DNA of 64,000 nucleotides from Phenylobacterium conjunctum (lineage in GTDB: Bacteria; Pseudomonadota; Alphaproteobacteria; Caulobacterales; Caulobacteraceae): NCBI RefSeq assembly GCF_042679085.1, contig NZ_JBHTLQ010000007.1, positions 58,622 through 122,621 of the forward strand, written 5' to 3'. The position numbers and the translations under genes were made by a program. Positions 43,901-52,175 of the stretch are shown piece by piece. Each line of letters opens with the position of its first letter. Position 1 is the stretch's first letter. The notes beneath the pieces are model-generated. The model was given only the letters and a program-made list of their open reading frames with translations. It was not told the DNA's origin and ran no database searches.

Positions 43901-44559
43901 GCCCGAAGCACCGGGGTCAGGTAGGCGTCGGCGATGGTGGTCTCAGCGCGCGGCACAAAGCGGGGCAGGGGCGAGACCTCGTGGCTGAGGGCCACGAAGG
44001 GAAAACCGACCTCGCGGGCGATCTCGCCCGCCGCCAGCTCATGGGCCGGGTTCAGGTCGGCATGCAGGAAGGCGATGGCGCAGGACTGATAGCCCTCGGC
44101 CAGGGCTGAGTTCAGGCGCGTGCGCAGGGCCGCGGCGTCCAGGGAACGCACCACCTGGCCCTGGGCGTCCAGGCGCTCGGCGGCCTCGACCACGCCGGCA
44201 TAGAGGGGCTCGGGGCGGCGGATCTGCAGGGCGAACAAGTCGGGCCGGGCCTGGTCGCCGATCAATACGGCGTCGGCGAAGCCTTCGGTGGTCACGAACA
44301 GGGTCTTGGCGCCCCGACGCTCCAAGAGGGCGTTGGTGGCGACCGTGGTGCCCATCTTGATGCCCGTCACCCGGGCGGCCGGGAACGGGGCGCCGGGGGC
44401 GGCGTTCAGGACCCGGCGCATCGCCTCGACCGCGGCGTCGGGATAGGCCGGGGAGGCGGAGAGCAGTTTCAGGGACACTTCGGCGCCGTCGTCCGCGCGG
44501 CCGATCACATCCGTGAACGTGCCGCCCCGGTCGATCCAGAAACTCCAGAGCCTGTCCAA
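40963..44559 (-). CDS. Fused hydantoinase/5-oxoprolinase (HyuA-HyuB)
   Basis: A 1198-aa ATP-dependent amidohydrolase with HyuA (about 1-680) fused to HyuB (about 685-1198), the layout of 5-oxoprolinase, which opens 5-oxoproline to glutamate. HyuA shows RGGTFTDV at residues 11-18, the GPAGGVVG and GFDMGGTSTDVC phosphate-binding loops and LVAFGGAAGQ. HyuB shows MGAALERTAHSVNIKERLDFS, FALNNPYAGGTHLPDI and the Gly-rich C-terminal TPGGGGFG. Residues about 589-619, in the linker between the halves, are encoded by a palindromic repeat inserted in frame (42705-42795). Substrate (oxoproline or hydantoin) is not fixed by sequence. Confidence 0.92.
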   Translation of the reverse strand: MDRLWSFWIDRGGTFTDVIGRADDGAEVSLKLLSASPAYPDAAVEAMRRVLNAAPGAPFPAARVTGIKMGTTVATNALLERRGAKTLFVTTEGFADAVLIGDQARPDLFALQIRRPEPLYAGVVEAAERLDAQGQVVRSLDAAALRTRLNSALAEGYQSCAIAFLHADLNPAHELAAGEIAREVGFPFVALSHEVSPLPRFVPRAETTIADAYLTPVLRAYVDRVASSVAGAPLYFMTSSGALVDAAAFRGRDAVVSGPAGGVVGVARTAEQADSPAVIGFDMGGTSTDVCRYAGVLERKDVARVAGARLRSPMLDVETVAAGGGSILGFDGFRARSGPESAGADPGPAAYGRGGPATVTDANIVLGRLDARFFPKVFGPKGDQPLDPQAARARLAELATAMGAESLEAAAEGFVAVAVEQTAQAVRRISTERGFDPRDHALVAFGGAAGQVACQAAEALGIDEVLCPRHGSVLSAWGIGQARVAALRQAGLDEALDDQGLAKAKRLCAEVEGAARAALAEQGADEGEIRLTLRLRYDGADAELPAPLSSLADLRATFETAHQRLFGFIEPQRTILIASVEAEAAQPSSAHPREGGDPNGLSDKPNLSMDPRFRGDERIGMFAHGQTHDAPILAAETLTTAEGPALIVRGDTQIALAPGWRATSEANGLIRLTRNGALARRTIALDKPDPVTLELFNRRFMGVAEAMGAALERTAHSVNIKERLDFSCALFDDDGGLVANAPHMPVHLGSMGASVRAVRDRHPILNPGDAFALNNPYAGGTHLPDITVVMPVFMGHEAKPAFYVAARGHHADVGGIQPGSMPPFSKTIDEEGVLLDALPIMRGGVFLEAETRAALTAGAWPSRAPDRNLADLKAQIAACQAGASAVAEMIRAFGPQVVARYMSFVQDNAAACVRRAVGRLKDGEARVPMDGGGEIVVRTTVDAEAGEAVLDFSDSAGQLPSNFNAPSAIVDAAALYVFRTLVDDDIPLNAGCLKPLRILTRDGSMLAPHPPAAVVAGNVETSQHVVDALYAALGVMANAQGSMNNFTFGDEIRQYYETLCGGAGATATAAGTSAVHTHMTNSRLTDPEILERRFPVRVETFGVRHGSGGAGAHMGGDGAVRRIRFLAPMDAALLSTRRDHAPQGLAGGGAAKPGRQRLIEKSGAVRELPGCFSVTVKPGDLIEIETPGGGGFGGSSAI
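42705..42795. repeat. RPE-like palindromic element inside the hydantoinase gene
   Basis: Two 30-bp arms (42705-42734 and 42766-42795) are reverse complements at 28 of 30 positions around a 31-bp centre. Read in the gene's frame they encode HPREGGDP and MDPRFRGDER, the peptide seen for a widespread proteobacterial palindromic repeat. The reading frame is preserved across it. Confidence 0.85.
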
Positions 44560-44630
44560 AACTTAATTTCCCTCGCGGTAGGTATGCATTGTCGGTGCAT
44601 CCGCCTGACGCTACAAACCGAAATACCCGC

Positions 44631-45326
44631 ATGAGCTTCTGGCGCAACATCGCAGGTCTGGCCGTCCGCCGCCCCGACGCAGCGGAGTGCGTGGACTGTC
44701 CGCCCGGCCCGCCGGGTGAGGATCCCGCATTCTCGACCGCCGTCACCGCCCTGGGCGCCAAGCTGGCCAAGGCCGATGGCCGCGCCCAGGTCTCCGAATT
44801 CGACGCCTTCGCCCAGGTCTTCACGCCGGACGCGGAGTCTGAGCGGAACATCCACCGCCTGTATGATCTGGCCCGCCAGACCACCCGCGGTTTCGAGAGT
44901 TACGCCAAGCGTTTGGCCAAGCGTTACCGCAACTGCCCGCAGATCCTTGAGGACGTGCTGGACGGGCTGTTCCACATCGCCGCCGCCGATGGCGTCGTGT
45001 CGCAGGAAGAGCTCGACTACCTGGAACAGGTGGCCTGGCACTTCGGATTTTCGGCCCTGGCCTTCCGCCGGCTGAAGGCCACGCACCTGGGCATGGCGCA
45101 GGACGATCCTTATGGCGTGCTGGAAGTTCCGCACGACGCGCCGGACGATCATGTGCGCAGCGCCTGGAAGAAGGCGCTGGTGGAAAGCCACCCGGATCGC
45201 GCCCGCGCCCGGGGTCTGCCCTCGGAATACGTCGCCGTGGCCGAAGCCAAGGCTGCGGCCATCAACGCCGCATTTGACGCCGTGATGCGCGAACGGCGCG
45301 GCCTGGCGCTCGAAGGCGTGGCATGA
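44631..45326 (+). CDS. TerB/DjlA-like protein with C-terminal J domain
   Basis: A 231-aa protein with a TerB-type helical domain (about 48-155; ALGAKLAKADGRAQVSEFDAF, LFHIAAADGVVSQEELDYLEQVAWHFGF) and a J domain at the C-terminus (about 168-225; DPYGVLEVPHDAPDDHVRSAWKKALVESHPDR with the HPD motif). This is the DjlA layout without the N-terminal membrane helix. It would recruit DnaK to a specific substrate. The ATG at 44631 is chosen as the shortest start preserving the domain. Divergent from the hydantoinase gene. Confidence 0.88.
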   Translation: MSFWRNIAGLAVRRPDAAECVDCPPGPPGEDPAFSTAVTALGAKLAKADGRAQVSEFDAFAQVFTPDAESERNIHRLYDLARQTTRGFESYAKRLAKRYRNCPQILEDVLDGLFHIAAADGVVSQEELDYLEQVAWHFGFSALAFRRLKATHLGMAQDDPYGVLEVPHDAPDDHVRSAWKKALVESHPDRARARGLPSEYVAVAEAKAAAINAAFDAVMRERRGLALEGVA

Positions 45327-45430
45327 TGCGGCCGATCCGCTCAATTTTCTCGACGAGTGTTGACGACACCCGTCGTCGGACCGACATAATTCGCTAAGGG
45401 CCGCCAAAAGGGCAGCCAGCCGAGGACGCC

Positions 45431-45718
45431 ATGGTCAGGGAATTCGCCCGCAAGCACGGTTCTGCTCTTCGCAGCTTCGCCATGGTCGGCGGCGCGCTCG
45501 CCACCACGGCGGCGGTCGCGGTCGGGGCGGTCCTGGCCCTGTTCGCCGCCGCGACGGTGGTGATCATCGCGGTGATGTCCAGCGCCCTGCTCGGCCTGTC
45601 CGGCCTGGCCCTGCGGGCCCGCCGCACGGCGGCGGCCCGGGCTGACGGCGTCATCGAGGCCCGCAACATGGGCGGCCACCACTGGGTCGCCTACGGCTGG
45701 AACGAGCGCGGCCGCTGA
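45431..45718 (+). CDS. Small membrane protein of unknown function
   Basis: A 95-aa protein with two hydrophobic segments (about 18-41 and 42-61, rich in Ala, Val and Ile) followed by an Arg-rich stretch and a polar C-terminus (GGHHWVAYGWNERGR). GAGGA precedes the ATG. No domain is recognised. It lies 104 bp after the J-domain gene, and could be co-transcribed or independent. Confidence 0.68.
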   Translation: MVREFARKHGSALRSFAMVGGALATTAAVAVGAVLALFAAATVVIIAVMSSALLGLSGLALRARRTAAARADGVIEARNMGGHHWVAYGWNERGR

Positions 45719-45802
45719 TCGCCGCCGCTATGTCGACTTGTGGCTTGACGCCACAGCTACCTCCGGTTCTGTTCGCCTAGCCCCATTCTGGGGGAGGGCT
45801 GA

Positions 45803-46780
45803 GTGCTGGACAGGCTGAGGCGTGGGCCGTTCTATCGATACGGCGTGGGCTTGGCCGCCTTCGCCGCCGGCTTGGCCGTCCGCGCGGTCCTGGCGCCCTG
45901 GTTTCCGCCCGGCTTTCCCTATGTGACCTTTTTCCCGGCGGTGGTGATCACCGCCTATGTCGCCGGACGCGGGCCAGCCGTGTTCTGCTCGGCCCTGTCC
46001 CTGGTCGCCGCCTGGACCTGGTTCGGGCCGCCCGGAGGTTTCCACTGGAATGTCTCGACGGCGGTCGGCATCAGCTTCTTCATCTTCGTCGTGGCGGTGG
46101 ACATTTTCTTCATCGACGGCATGCGCCGGGCGCTCGACCGGCTGGAGGAGGAGCGGCTGCGCTCGGCGCGGCTGGCTGAGGCTCGCGATCTGCTGGCCCA
46201 GGAACTGCACCACCGGGTGAGCAACAATATCCAGGTCGTGGCCTCCCTGCTGCGCCTGCAGGCGGACGCCGCCGCCGATCCCCAGGCCCGCCGCGGCCTC
46301 GCCGAGGCGAGCCAGCGGGTGGACGTGATCGCCGTCATCCAGCGTCAGCTCCAGGCCCTGGAGGGAGACGCGCCGCCGTTCCGCGACCTGGCCGCCCAGC
46401 TGCTCTCGGACGCCGCTCAGGCCGCGGGGGCGAGCATCGACCTGGTGGTGGAGGGCGGCGAGGCGGCCCTGAGCCCGCAGCACGCCACCCCCGTCACCCT
46501 GGTGATGCTGGAATGCTTCAACAACGCCCTGGAGCACGGCTTTGGCGGCCGAGGCGGGGGATGCATCGAGGTGAGGCTGGACCAGTCAGGCGCTGAGCAC
46601 CGGTTGACCGTGGCTGACAACGGCGCGGGGCCGCCGGCGGGCTTTGACCTGAAGCGCACCCGCAGCCTGGGTCTGCGGATCACCAAGGCCATGGCGGCCC
46701 AGATCGACGGGCGGTTCGAGATCGTCCGGGACGGCGCGCGCACCGTCTGCATCCTGACCTTTCCGGGCGTCCCGGCCTGA
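45803..46780 (+). CDS. Membrane sensor histidine kinase, HisKA_2/HWE-like
   Basis: A 325-aa kinase with four N-terminal helices of the DUF4118/KdpD-like type (about 12-115; FPYVTFFPAVVITAYVAGRGPAVF), a HisKA_2 dimerisation domain with the phospho-acceptor at LAQELHHRVSNNIQVV (His137), and an ATPase domain with ECFNNALEHGF and VADNGAGPP. This class is common in alphaproteobacteria and often signals in general-stress or light responses. No response regulator or sensor domain adjoins. GTG start with GGGGGAGGG upstream. Confidence 0.9.
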   Translation: MLDRLRRGPFYRYGVGLAAFAAGLAVRAVLAPWFPPGFPYVTFFPAVVITAYVAGRGPAVFCSALSLVAAWTWFGPPGGFHWNVSTAVGISFFIFVVAVDIFFIDGMRRALDRLEEERLRSARLAEARDLLAQELHHRVSNNIQVVASLLRLQADAAADPQARRGLAEASQRVDVIAVIQRQLQALEGDAPPFRDLAAQLLSDAAQAAGASIDLVVEGGEAALSPQHATPVTLVMLECFNNALEHGFGGRGGGCIEVRLDQSGAEHRLTVADNGAGPPAGFDLKRTRSLGLRITKAMAAQIDGRFEIVRDGARTVCILTFPGVPA

Positions 46781-46864
46781 TCGCTGAACAGTGATAAGTC
46801 GGGCTTGCGAGGGCCGTGCCCGCCCTCTACCGTCACCTTTCAAACATTCGTTGGGAGGAACGGC

Positions 46865-47155
46865 ATGATCGGCATCATCGCGACCCTTAAGGTCGCCGAG
46901 GGCAAGAACGCGGAATTCGAGGCGATCTTCACCGACCTCGCCGCGCAGGTGAAGGCCAACGAGCCGGGCTGCGTCGCCTATCAGCTCACCAAGAGCCGCA
47001 CCGACCCGCAGACCTACAAGGTCCTGGAGCTCTACGCCGACCAGGCCGCGCTCGCCGCGCACGGTCAGACCGAATACTTCAAGGCCGCGCAGCCGAAGAT
47101 GGGCCCCTGCATGGGCGGGCGTCCTGAAATCGAAGTGCTCGACGGCGTCGGCTAA
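46865..47155 (+). CDS. Antibiotic biosynthesis monooxygenase (ABM) domain protein
   Basis: A 96-aa single ABM-domain protein (dimeric alpha/beta barrel, YgiN-like). Features: IGIIATLKVAEGKNAEFEAIFTDL, EPGCVAYQLTKSRTDPQTYKVLELYADQAALAAHG. Members act as cofactor-free monooxygenases or bind quinones and acyl compounds. GGGAGGAA precedes the ATG. It leads an operon with the acyl-CoA dehydrogenase (15-bp gap), globin and serine hydrolase. Confidence 0.9.
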   Translation: MIGIIATLKVAEGKNAEFEAIFTDLAAQVKANEPGCVAYQLTKSRTDPQTYKVLELYADQAALAAHGQTEYFKAAQPKMGPCMGGRPEIEVLDGVG

Positions 47156-47169
47156 GGGAGAGAACGGTT

Positions 47170-48393
47170 ATGGACCTCGACTTCACGGCCGAGGATCTCG
47201 CCTTCCGTGACGAGGTCCGGGCCTTCATCGATGAAGCCTTCGACGACGAGATGCGGGCCCTGTCCGCGCAGTCGAAGAACCACCACCTGACCAAGGACGC
47301 CCAGGTCCGCTGGCTGAAGCGCCTGCACGCCAAGGGCTGGATGGCCCCGGACTGGCCGGTGGAATACGGCGGCACGGGCTGGAGCACCTCGCAGAAGTAC
47401 ATCTTCGACATGGAGATGGCCCTGGCCGGCGCGCCGGAGACCGCCAACATGGGCATCCGCATGTGCGCGCCCGTGGTCATGGCCTTCGGCACCCCGGAGC
47501 AGAAGGCCCAGCACCTGCCCAAGATCCTGTCGACCGATGCATGGTGGTGCCAGGGCTATTCCGAGCCGGGCTCGGGCTCCGACCTCGCCTCGCTGTCGCT
47601 GAAGGCCGAGCGGGACGGGGACCACTATGTCCTGAACGGCTCGAAGATCTGGACGACCTACGCCCAGTGGGCCGACTGGATGTTCTGCCTGGTGCGGACC
47701 TCCAATGAAGGCATTCGTCAGCAGGGGATCAGCTTCCTGCTGCTGGAAATGAACACGCCGGGGATTTCCATCGTCCCCCTGCCGACCCTGGACGGCCCGC
47801 CGGAAGGCGACCAGGAGATCAACCAGGTGTTCTTCGAGAACGTCCGGGTGCCGGTCTCCAACCGCATCGGCGAGGAAGGCCTGGGCTGGACCTACGCCAA
47901 GTACCTGCTGCAGTTCGAGCGGGGCAACGCCTACGCCTCGGGCCTGACCAGCATGCTGAACAAGGTCAAGAAGATCGCCAAGATCGAGCGCGGCGACGGC
48001 GGCGGCTCGATGCTGCAGGACCGTGACTTCCGCCGGAAGCTGGCCGAGGCCGAGATCAAGATCGAGACCCTGAACGCCACCGAGCTGCGGATGTTCGCGG
48101 CCCGCACGGCCGGCGAGGCCATGGGGGCGGCGTCCTCGATGCTGAAGCTGGAGGGCAGCCAGGCCCAACAGTTGATGACCGAGCTGGCGCTTGAGGCGGC
48201 GGGCATCTACGCCCAGCCCTTCGTGCGCGACACCTGGGCCGAGATCCGCGGCGGCACGAACCAGCCGCGGGCGGGCGAGGATTATTCGGCCACGGTCGCG
48301 CCCATGTACTTCAACTACCGCAAGACCTCGATCTACGCCGGGTCGAACGAGATCCAGCACAACATCATGGCCAAGATGGTCCTGGGGCTCTGA
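47170..48393 (+). CDS. Acyl-CoA dehydrogenase family protein
   Basis: A 407-aa FAD-dependent acyl-CoA dehydrogenase. Signature parts are WPVEYGGTGWS, the flavin-binding YSEPGSGSDLASLSLKAERDGDHYVLNGSKIWTTYAQ region, QVFFENVRVP and the C-terminal YAGSNEIQHNIMAKMVLGL. The family's usual catalytic Glu cannot be placed by eye. Long-chain or branched acyl substrates are plausible. It is in an operon with an ABM protein and a globin. Confidence 0.93.
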   Translation: MDLDFTAEDLAFRDEVRAFIDEAFDDEMRALSAQSKNHHLTKDAQVRWLKRLHAKGWMAPDWPVEYGGTGWSTSQKYIFDMEMALAGAPETANMGIRMCAPVVMAFGTPEQKAQHLPKILSTDAWWCQGYSEPGSGSDLASLSLKAERDGDHYVLNGSKIWTTYAQWADWMFCLVRTSNEGIRQQGISFLLLEMNTPGISIVPLPTLDGPPEGDQEINQVFFENVRVPVSNRIGEEGLGWTYAKYLLQFERGNAYASGLTSMLNKVKKIAKIERGDGGGSMLQDRDFRRKLAEAEIKIETLNATELRMFAARTAGEAMGAASSMLKLEGSQAQQLMTELALEAAGIYAQPFVRDTWAEIRGGTNQPRAGEDYSATVAPMYFNYRKTSIYAGSNEIQHNIMAKMVLGL

Positions 48394-48421
48394 GCCCCAG
48401 GCGTCTGTTGGGGAGTACGCC

Positions 48422-48832
48422 ATGGACCGGGAAGCCCTGATCACCGCGAGCTTCGAGCTTGCTGCGGAGAAGGCCGGCGACCTGACGCCGCTGGTCTATG
48501 AGCGCCTCTTCCGGGAGCACCCGGAGATGGAAGCCCTGTTCTGGCGGGACAAGAACCACCAGGTGAAGGGCGAGATGCTGTCCCAGGTGGCGGTGGCGAT
48601 CCTCGATTTCGTGGGACCGCGCCGCTACAGCTCGCAGCTGATCCGCACCGAGGTGATCAACCACGCCGGCTATGATGTGCCGCCGGAGGTGTTCCGCCTG
48701 TTCTTCGGCGTCGTCCGCGACACCATGAAGGCGGTCTGCGGCGCCGACTGGACCGCGGATATCGACGCGGCCTGGTCCTCGACCCTGACCGATCTCGACG
48801 CCTACGCCACCTTGAACAGCACGGCGGCCTGA
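48422..48832 (+). CDS. Single-domain globin
   Basis: A 136-aa globin. The A-B helices (LITASFELAAEKAGDLTPLVYERLFREHPEMEALFW) and the F-helix segment NHAGYDVPPEVFRLF with proximal His81 resemble the heme domain of flavohemoglobins; the HxxxxxxPE spacing matches. It has no reductase domain. Probably binds O2 or NO in the cytoplasm. It lies 28 bp after the acyl-CoA dehydrogenase gene, and its stop directly abuts the next start. A longer in-frame start would lie inside the dehydrogenase gene and is rejected. Confidence 0.85.
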   Translation: MDREALITASFELAAEKAGDLTPLVYERLFREHPEMEALFWRDKNHQVKGEMLSQVAVAILDFVGPRRYSSQLIRTEVINHAGYDVPPEVFRLFFGVVRDTMKAVCGADWTADIDAAWSSTLTDLDAYATLNSTAA

Positions 48833-49975
48833 ATGTCCTATTCCCGTTTCGAAGACGCCCTGGCCAAGGCCGTGGCGGAGCGCCGGATCGCGGGCGCAGT
48901 GGCCCTGGTCACCGACCGGGACGGCGCGCTCTATGAGCACGCCCATGGCGCGCGGACCGCCGGCCAGGACGTGGCGATGGACGCCGGCACCCTGTTCTGG
49001 ATCGCCTCGATGACCAAGGCCCTGGTCTCGGTGGGGGCGCTGAAGCTGGTCGAGGCCGGCAAACTCACCCTCGACGAGGACCTGGCGCGGCTGATCCCGG
49101 AGTTCGCCGATCTGCAGGTGCTGGACGGCGTGGACGCTGACGGCAAGCCCAAGGTGCGTCCGGCCCGCAGCCCCATCACCCTGCGCCGGCTGCTGAGCCA
49201 CACCTCGGGCTTCGCCTATGGCTTCACCAGCCCGGACCTGCTGGCCTGGGCCACGGCGACGGGCGCGGCGGATCCGTCCAGCGGCAGCCGCGCGGCCCAC
49301 AAGCAGCCGCTCGTCTTCGATCCGGGCCAGGACTACATCTATGGCATCGGCATCGACTGGGCGGGCGTGGTGATCGAGGCCGCCAGCGGCCAGCGATTGG
49401 ACGCCTATCTCGCCGAGCATGTCACCGGCCCGTTGGGCATGGCTGACACAGGCTTCAAGCTCAGCCCCGACCAGGCGGCGCGCGCGGCCTCGGTGCATGT
49501 GCGCGGGCCTGAGGGCGTCATGCCGATCCCCTTTGGCCTGCCGCCGGAGCCGGAGGTCCTGCCGGGCGGCGGCGGGCTCTACAGCACGGCTGGCGACTAC
49601 GGCCGCTTCCTGCGCATGCTGATGGGTTCTGGGCCGCAGCTCTTGTCCGAAGCCACCCTGCGCGAGCTGGCCACCCTGCAGACCGCGCCGGGCGTGGGCG
49701 GCTTCAAGTCGGCCCTGCCGGGCATGAGCCATGACTATGATCCCTACCCGGGCATGCCGACCGGCTATGGCCTGGCGACCCTGATCACGCCCGATCCCAC
49801 CGGCGACGGACGGCGTGGCGGCAGCCTGACCTGGGCTGGCCTCGCCAACACCTATTACTGGGCCGATCCCGTGGACGGTCGCGGCGGCGTGCTGATGACC
49901 CAGCTCCTGCCCTTTGCGGATCCGGAAGTGCTGGAGCTGTTCAAGGCGCTGGAGCGGGACGCCTACGGGGTTTAG
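48833..49975 (+). CDS. Serine hydrolase, beta-lactamase/esterase family (second paralogue)
   Basis: A 380-aa enzyme of the same family as the one at 7925-9157: SMTK at residues 59-62 (Ser59, Lys62), LLSHTSGFAYGF, GIGIDWAGVVIEAASG with the Tyr just before it (DYIYGI), and the C-terminal WAGLANTYYWADPVDGRGGVLM. No signal peptide, so a cytoplasmic esterase or amidase is likely. Its ATG immediately follows the globin stop; it ends the operon. Confidence 0.9.
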   Translation: MSYSRFEDALAKAVAERRIAGAVALVTDRDGALYEHAHGARTAGQDVAMDAGTLFWIASMTKALVSVGALKLVEAGKLTLDEDLARLIPEFADLQVLDGVDADGKPKVRPARSPITLRRLLSHTSGFAYGFTSPDLLAWATATGAADPSSGSRAAHKQPLVFDPGQDYIYGIGIDWAGVVIEAASGQRLDAYLAEHVTGPLGMADTGFKLSPDQAARAASVHVRGPEGVMPIPFGLPPEPEVLPGGGGLYSTAGDYGRFLRMLMGSGPQLLSEATLRELATLQTAPGVGGFKSALPGMSHDYDPYPGMPTGYGLATLITPDPTGDGRRGGSLTWAGLANTYYWADPVDGRGGVLMTQLLPFADPEVLELFKALERDAYGV

Positions 49976-49998
49976 GGGCTGAACCTGAGCAAGTGCGT

Positions 49999-50154
49999 CC
50001 TTCTACCCTTGTGGGAGAAGGTGGCCCTGCGGAGCAGGGTCGGATGAGGGGTCTCTCAGACCTTTCAAGCACGGCTTTCGGGGACATGCCGGATGGGGCG
50101 GCGCGACCCCTCATCCGTCAGCTTCGCTGACACCTTCTCCCACAAGGGGAGAAG
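49999..50154. repeat. Inverted pair of intergenic hairpin repeats
   Basis: The left unit (about 49999-50053) and right unit (about 50101-50154) are imperfect inverted copies; each contains its own hairpins (TTGTGGGAGAAGG; CCTTCTCCCACAAGG). They fill the 191-bp gap between the convergent serine hydrolase and D-aminoacylase genes, with about 47 bp unrelated between. Confidence 0.75.
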
Positions 50155-50166
50155 GGATTCGACCGT

Positions 50167-51639
50167 CTACCCCCGCCGCAGGGCCTTGCCGGGACGCGCG
50201 TCGGTGACCTGGCCGTCGCGGGCCACGACCTCGCCGTTGACCATCACCAGGCGGATGCCGCCGGGGGTTTGCTTGGGGTCTTCCCAGGTGCCGCGGTCGA
50301 TGATGGTCGCGGGATCGAACAGCACCAGGTCGGCGAAGGCGCCGGCCTTCAGAACCCCGCGATCCTTCAGCCCGAACTTGGCGGCCGAGAAGCCGGTCAT
50401 CCGGTAGATGGCGTCGGGCAGGCTAAGCACCGACAGGTCGCGGCTGTAATGGCCCAGGACCCGGGCGAAGGTGCCGTAGAGCCTGGGATGCGGCTTGCCC
50501 TCCAGGGTCGGCAGGCCGTCCGAGCCGATCATGGTCGAGGGGTGGCGCATCACCATCTGGACGTCGTCCTCGCTGATGCTGTGCAGGATGACGGTGGCGC
50601 CGGGCTCGGCCTCCAGGATGCGGGCCAAGGTGTCGGCCACCGACAGGCCGAACTGGGCCGTGAGGGTTTCAATCGACTTGCCCTCCCACTCGGGGGTGCG
50701 GGCGGTCGAGGCGATGACGACGTCGGCCGGTTGCAGGCTGCCGACCCCGCCGCCCAGCCGTCCGCCCTCGGCCACGGCGGACAGGACCGTGCTGCCGGCG
50801 GTGTAGGGATACTGGTCGGCGTGGACGTCCAGGCCCTTGCGCTGGGCGGCGTCGATCAGGGCCAGGGACTTGGTGACCAACCCCCAGGCCGCGCGGCCCG
50901 AGGCCTTGTGGTGGGAGATCTGCACCCCGACCCCGGCGGCCTCGCCGATGCGGATAGCCTCGTCCACCGAGTCCAGCAGGCCCACGCCCTCGTCGCGCAT
51001 ATGGGTGGTGTAGAGCGCGCCCGTGCCCTTCAAGAGGGCGGTGAGCTCGATGATCTCCTCGGTGCGCGCGTGCCGGCCGGGCTCGTAGATCAGGCCGGTG
51101 GACAGGCCGAAGGCGCCGGCCTCCAGGCCCTCGGAGACGATGGCCTTCATCTGGGCCATCTCGGCGTCGGACGGGGCCTCGGTCTTGCGGCCCATGACCG
51201 ACATCCGCACCGTGCCGTGGCCGATCAGGGCGGCGATGTTCAGGGCCGGCGGCGCCTTGTCGAGGACGTCCAGATAACCGCCATAGCCGTCCCAGCCCGG
51301 CAGCTGGCCCTTGGGGTGGAAAGACCGCGCCAGGATGGCGGCGGCGGGGAAGGGCGCCGCGCCCATGCCGCAGTTGCCGACCACGCTGGTGGTCACCCCG
51401 CCCAGGGTCTTGAAGGCCATGTCCGGGTGCAGGACAGCGGCGAAGTCGTCGTGGGTGTGGACGTCGATGAAGCCGGGGCTGAGCGCCAGGCCGCCCGCGT
51501 CGATCTCCTGGCGGGCGGCGCCTGAGACCGACCCCACCGCGGCGATCCGGTCGCCCTCGATGGCCAGGTCGCCGGCCACGCCCTGGGCGCCCGTGCCGTC
51601 ATAGATGACCGCGTTACGGATGATGCAGTCGAAGGCCAT
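50167..51639 (-). CDS. N-acyl-D-amino-acid deacylase (D-aminoacylase)
   Basis: A 490-aa amidohydrolase that removes acyl groups from N-acyl-D-amino acids. The first metal motif is VHTHDDFAAV (His61, His63), the bridging Cys90 is in VVGNCGMG, and the later GALYTTHMRDEG and GVQISHHKASG His residues complete the site. A C-terminal FADLVLFDPATIIDRGTWEDPKQTPGGI fits the family closely. The ATG at 51639 follows AGGAG; longer in-frame starts are not supported. A D-amino-acid-oxidase-like gene and an aminotransferase follow nearby. Confidence 0.92.
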   Translation of the reverse strand: MAFDCIIRNAVIYDGTGAQGVAGDLAIEGDRIAAVGSVSGAARQEIDAGGLALSPGFIDVHTHDDFAAVLHPDMAFKTLGGVTTSVVGNCGMGAAPFPAAAILARSFHPKGQLPGWDGYGGYLDVLDKAPPALNIAALIGHGTVRMSVMGRKTEAPSDAEMAQMKAIVSEGLEAGAFGLSTGLIYEPGRHARTEEIIELTALLKGTGALYTTHMRDEGVGLLDSVDEAIRIGEAAGVGVQISHHKASGRAAWGLVTKSLALIDAAQRKGLDVHADQYPYTAGSTVLSAVAEGGRLGGGVGSLQPADVVIASTARTPEWEGKSIETLTAQFGLSVADTLARILEAEPGATVILHSISEDDVQMVMRHPSTMIGSDGLPTLEGKPHPRLYGTFARVLGHYSRDLSVLSLPDAIYRMTGFSAAKFGLKDRGVLKAGAFADLVLFDPATIIDRGTWEDPKQTPGGIRLVMVNGEVVARDGQVTDARPGKALRRG

Positions 51640-51693
51640 GGCGTCGTGCTCCTGATCCGGCCAGCATAGTCGTCGAGGCCACGGAGAAGCGCC

Positions 51694-52146
51694 ATGCCGA
51701 AGATCGATCTCGCCAAGGTTCCGGAGCACAAGGGCGTTGGATACCCGCCGCCCCTGGACGAACCCTGCCGCGAGCGTGTGCGCCAAAGGCTGGGCGAGGC
51801 GGGTGGGCTGACGGATTTCGGGGTCAATCGGATGCGCCTTCCGCCGGGCGGCTGGTCCAGCCAGCGGCACTGGCACAGTCACGAAGATGAGTTCGTGCAT
51901 GTGCTGTCTGGCGAACTGGTGCTGGTGGAGGACGATGGCGAGACCTTGCTGAAGGCCGGGGACAGCGCCGCCTTTCCCAAGGGCTCGGGAAACGGGCACC
52001 ACCTGATCAACCGCGGCGCCGAGACGGCGGTCTATCTGGAAGTGGGCTCGCGGCATGCGGACGACCTGACCACCTGCTCCGACGTCGATATGATGAGCGC
52101 CAATGCCGACGGGCGCTTCGTTCACAAGGACGGGACCCCCTGGTGA
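51694..52146 (+). CDS. Cupin-domain protein
   Basis: A 150-aa single cupin. The metal-binding first motif is in SQRHWHSHEDEFVHVLSGELVLVEDDGE (His residues and a Glu) and the second in GSGNGHHLINRG. Relatives are linked to transcription control or isomerase functions, so the role is open. It is divergent from the D-aminoacylase gene, and the oxidoreductase gene follows 29 bp later, suggesting co-transcription. Confidence 0.85.
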   Translation: MPKIDLAKVPEHKGVGYPPPLDEPCRERVRQRLGEAGGLTDFGVNRMRLPPGGWSSQRHWHSHEDEFVHVLSGELVLVEDDGETLLKAGDSAAFPKGSGNGHHLINRGAETAVYLEVGSRHADDLTTCSDVDMMSANADGRFVHKDGTPW

Positions 52147-52175
52147 GTGGACTCCTCCAATGAGGGTTTGGGCGC

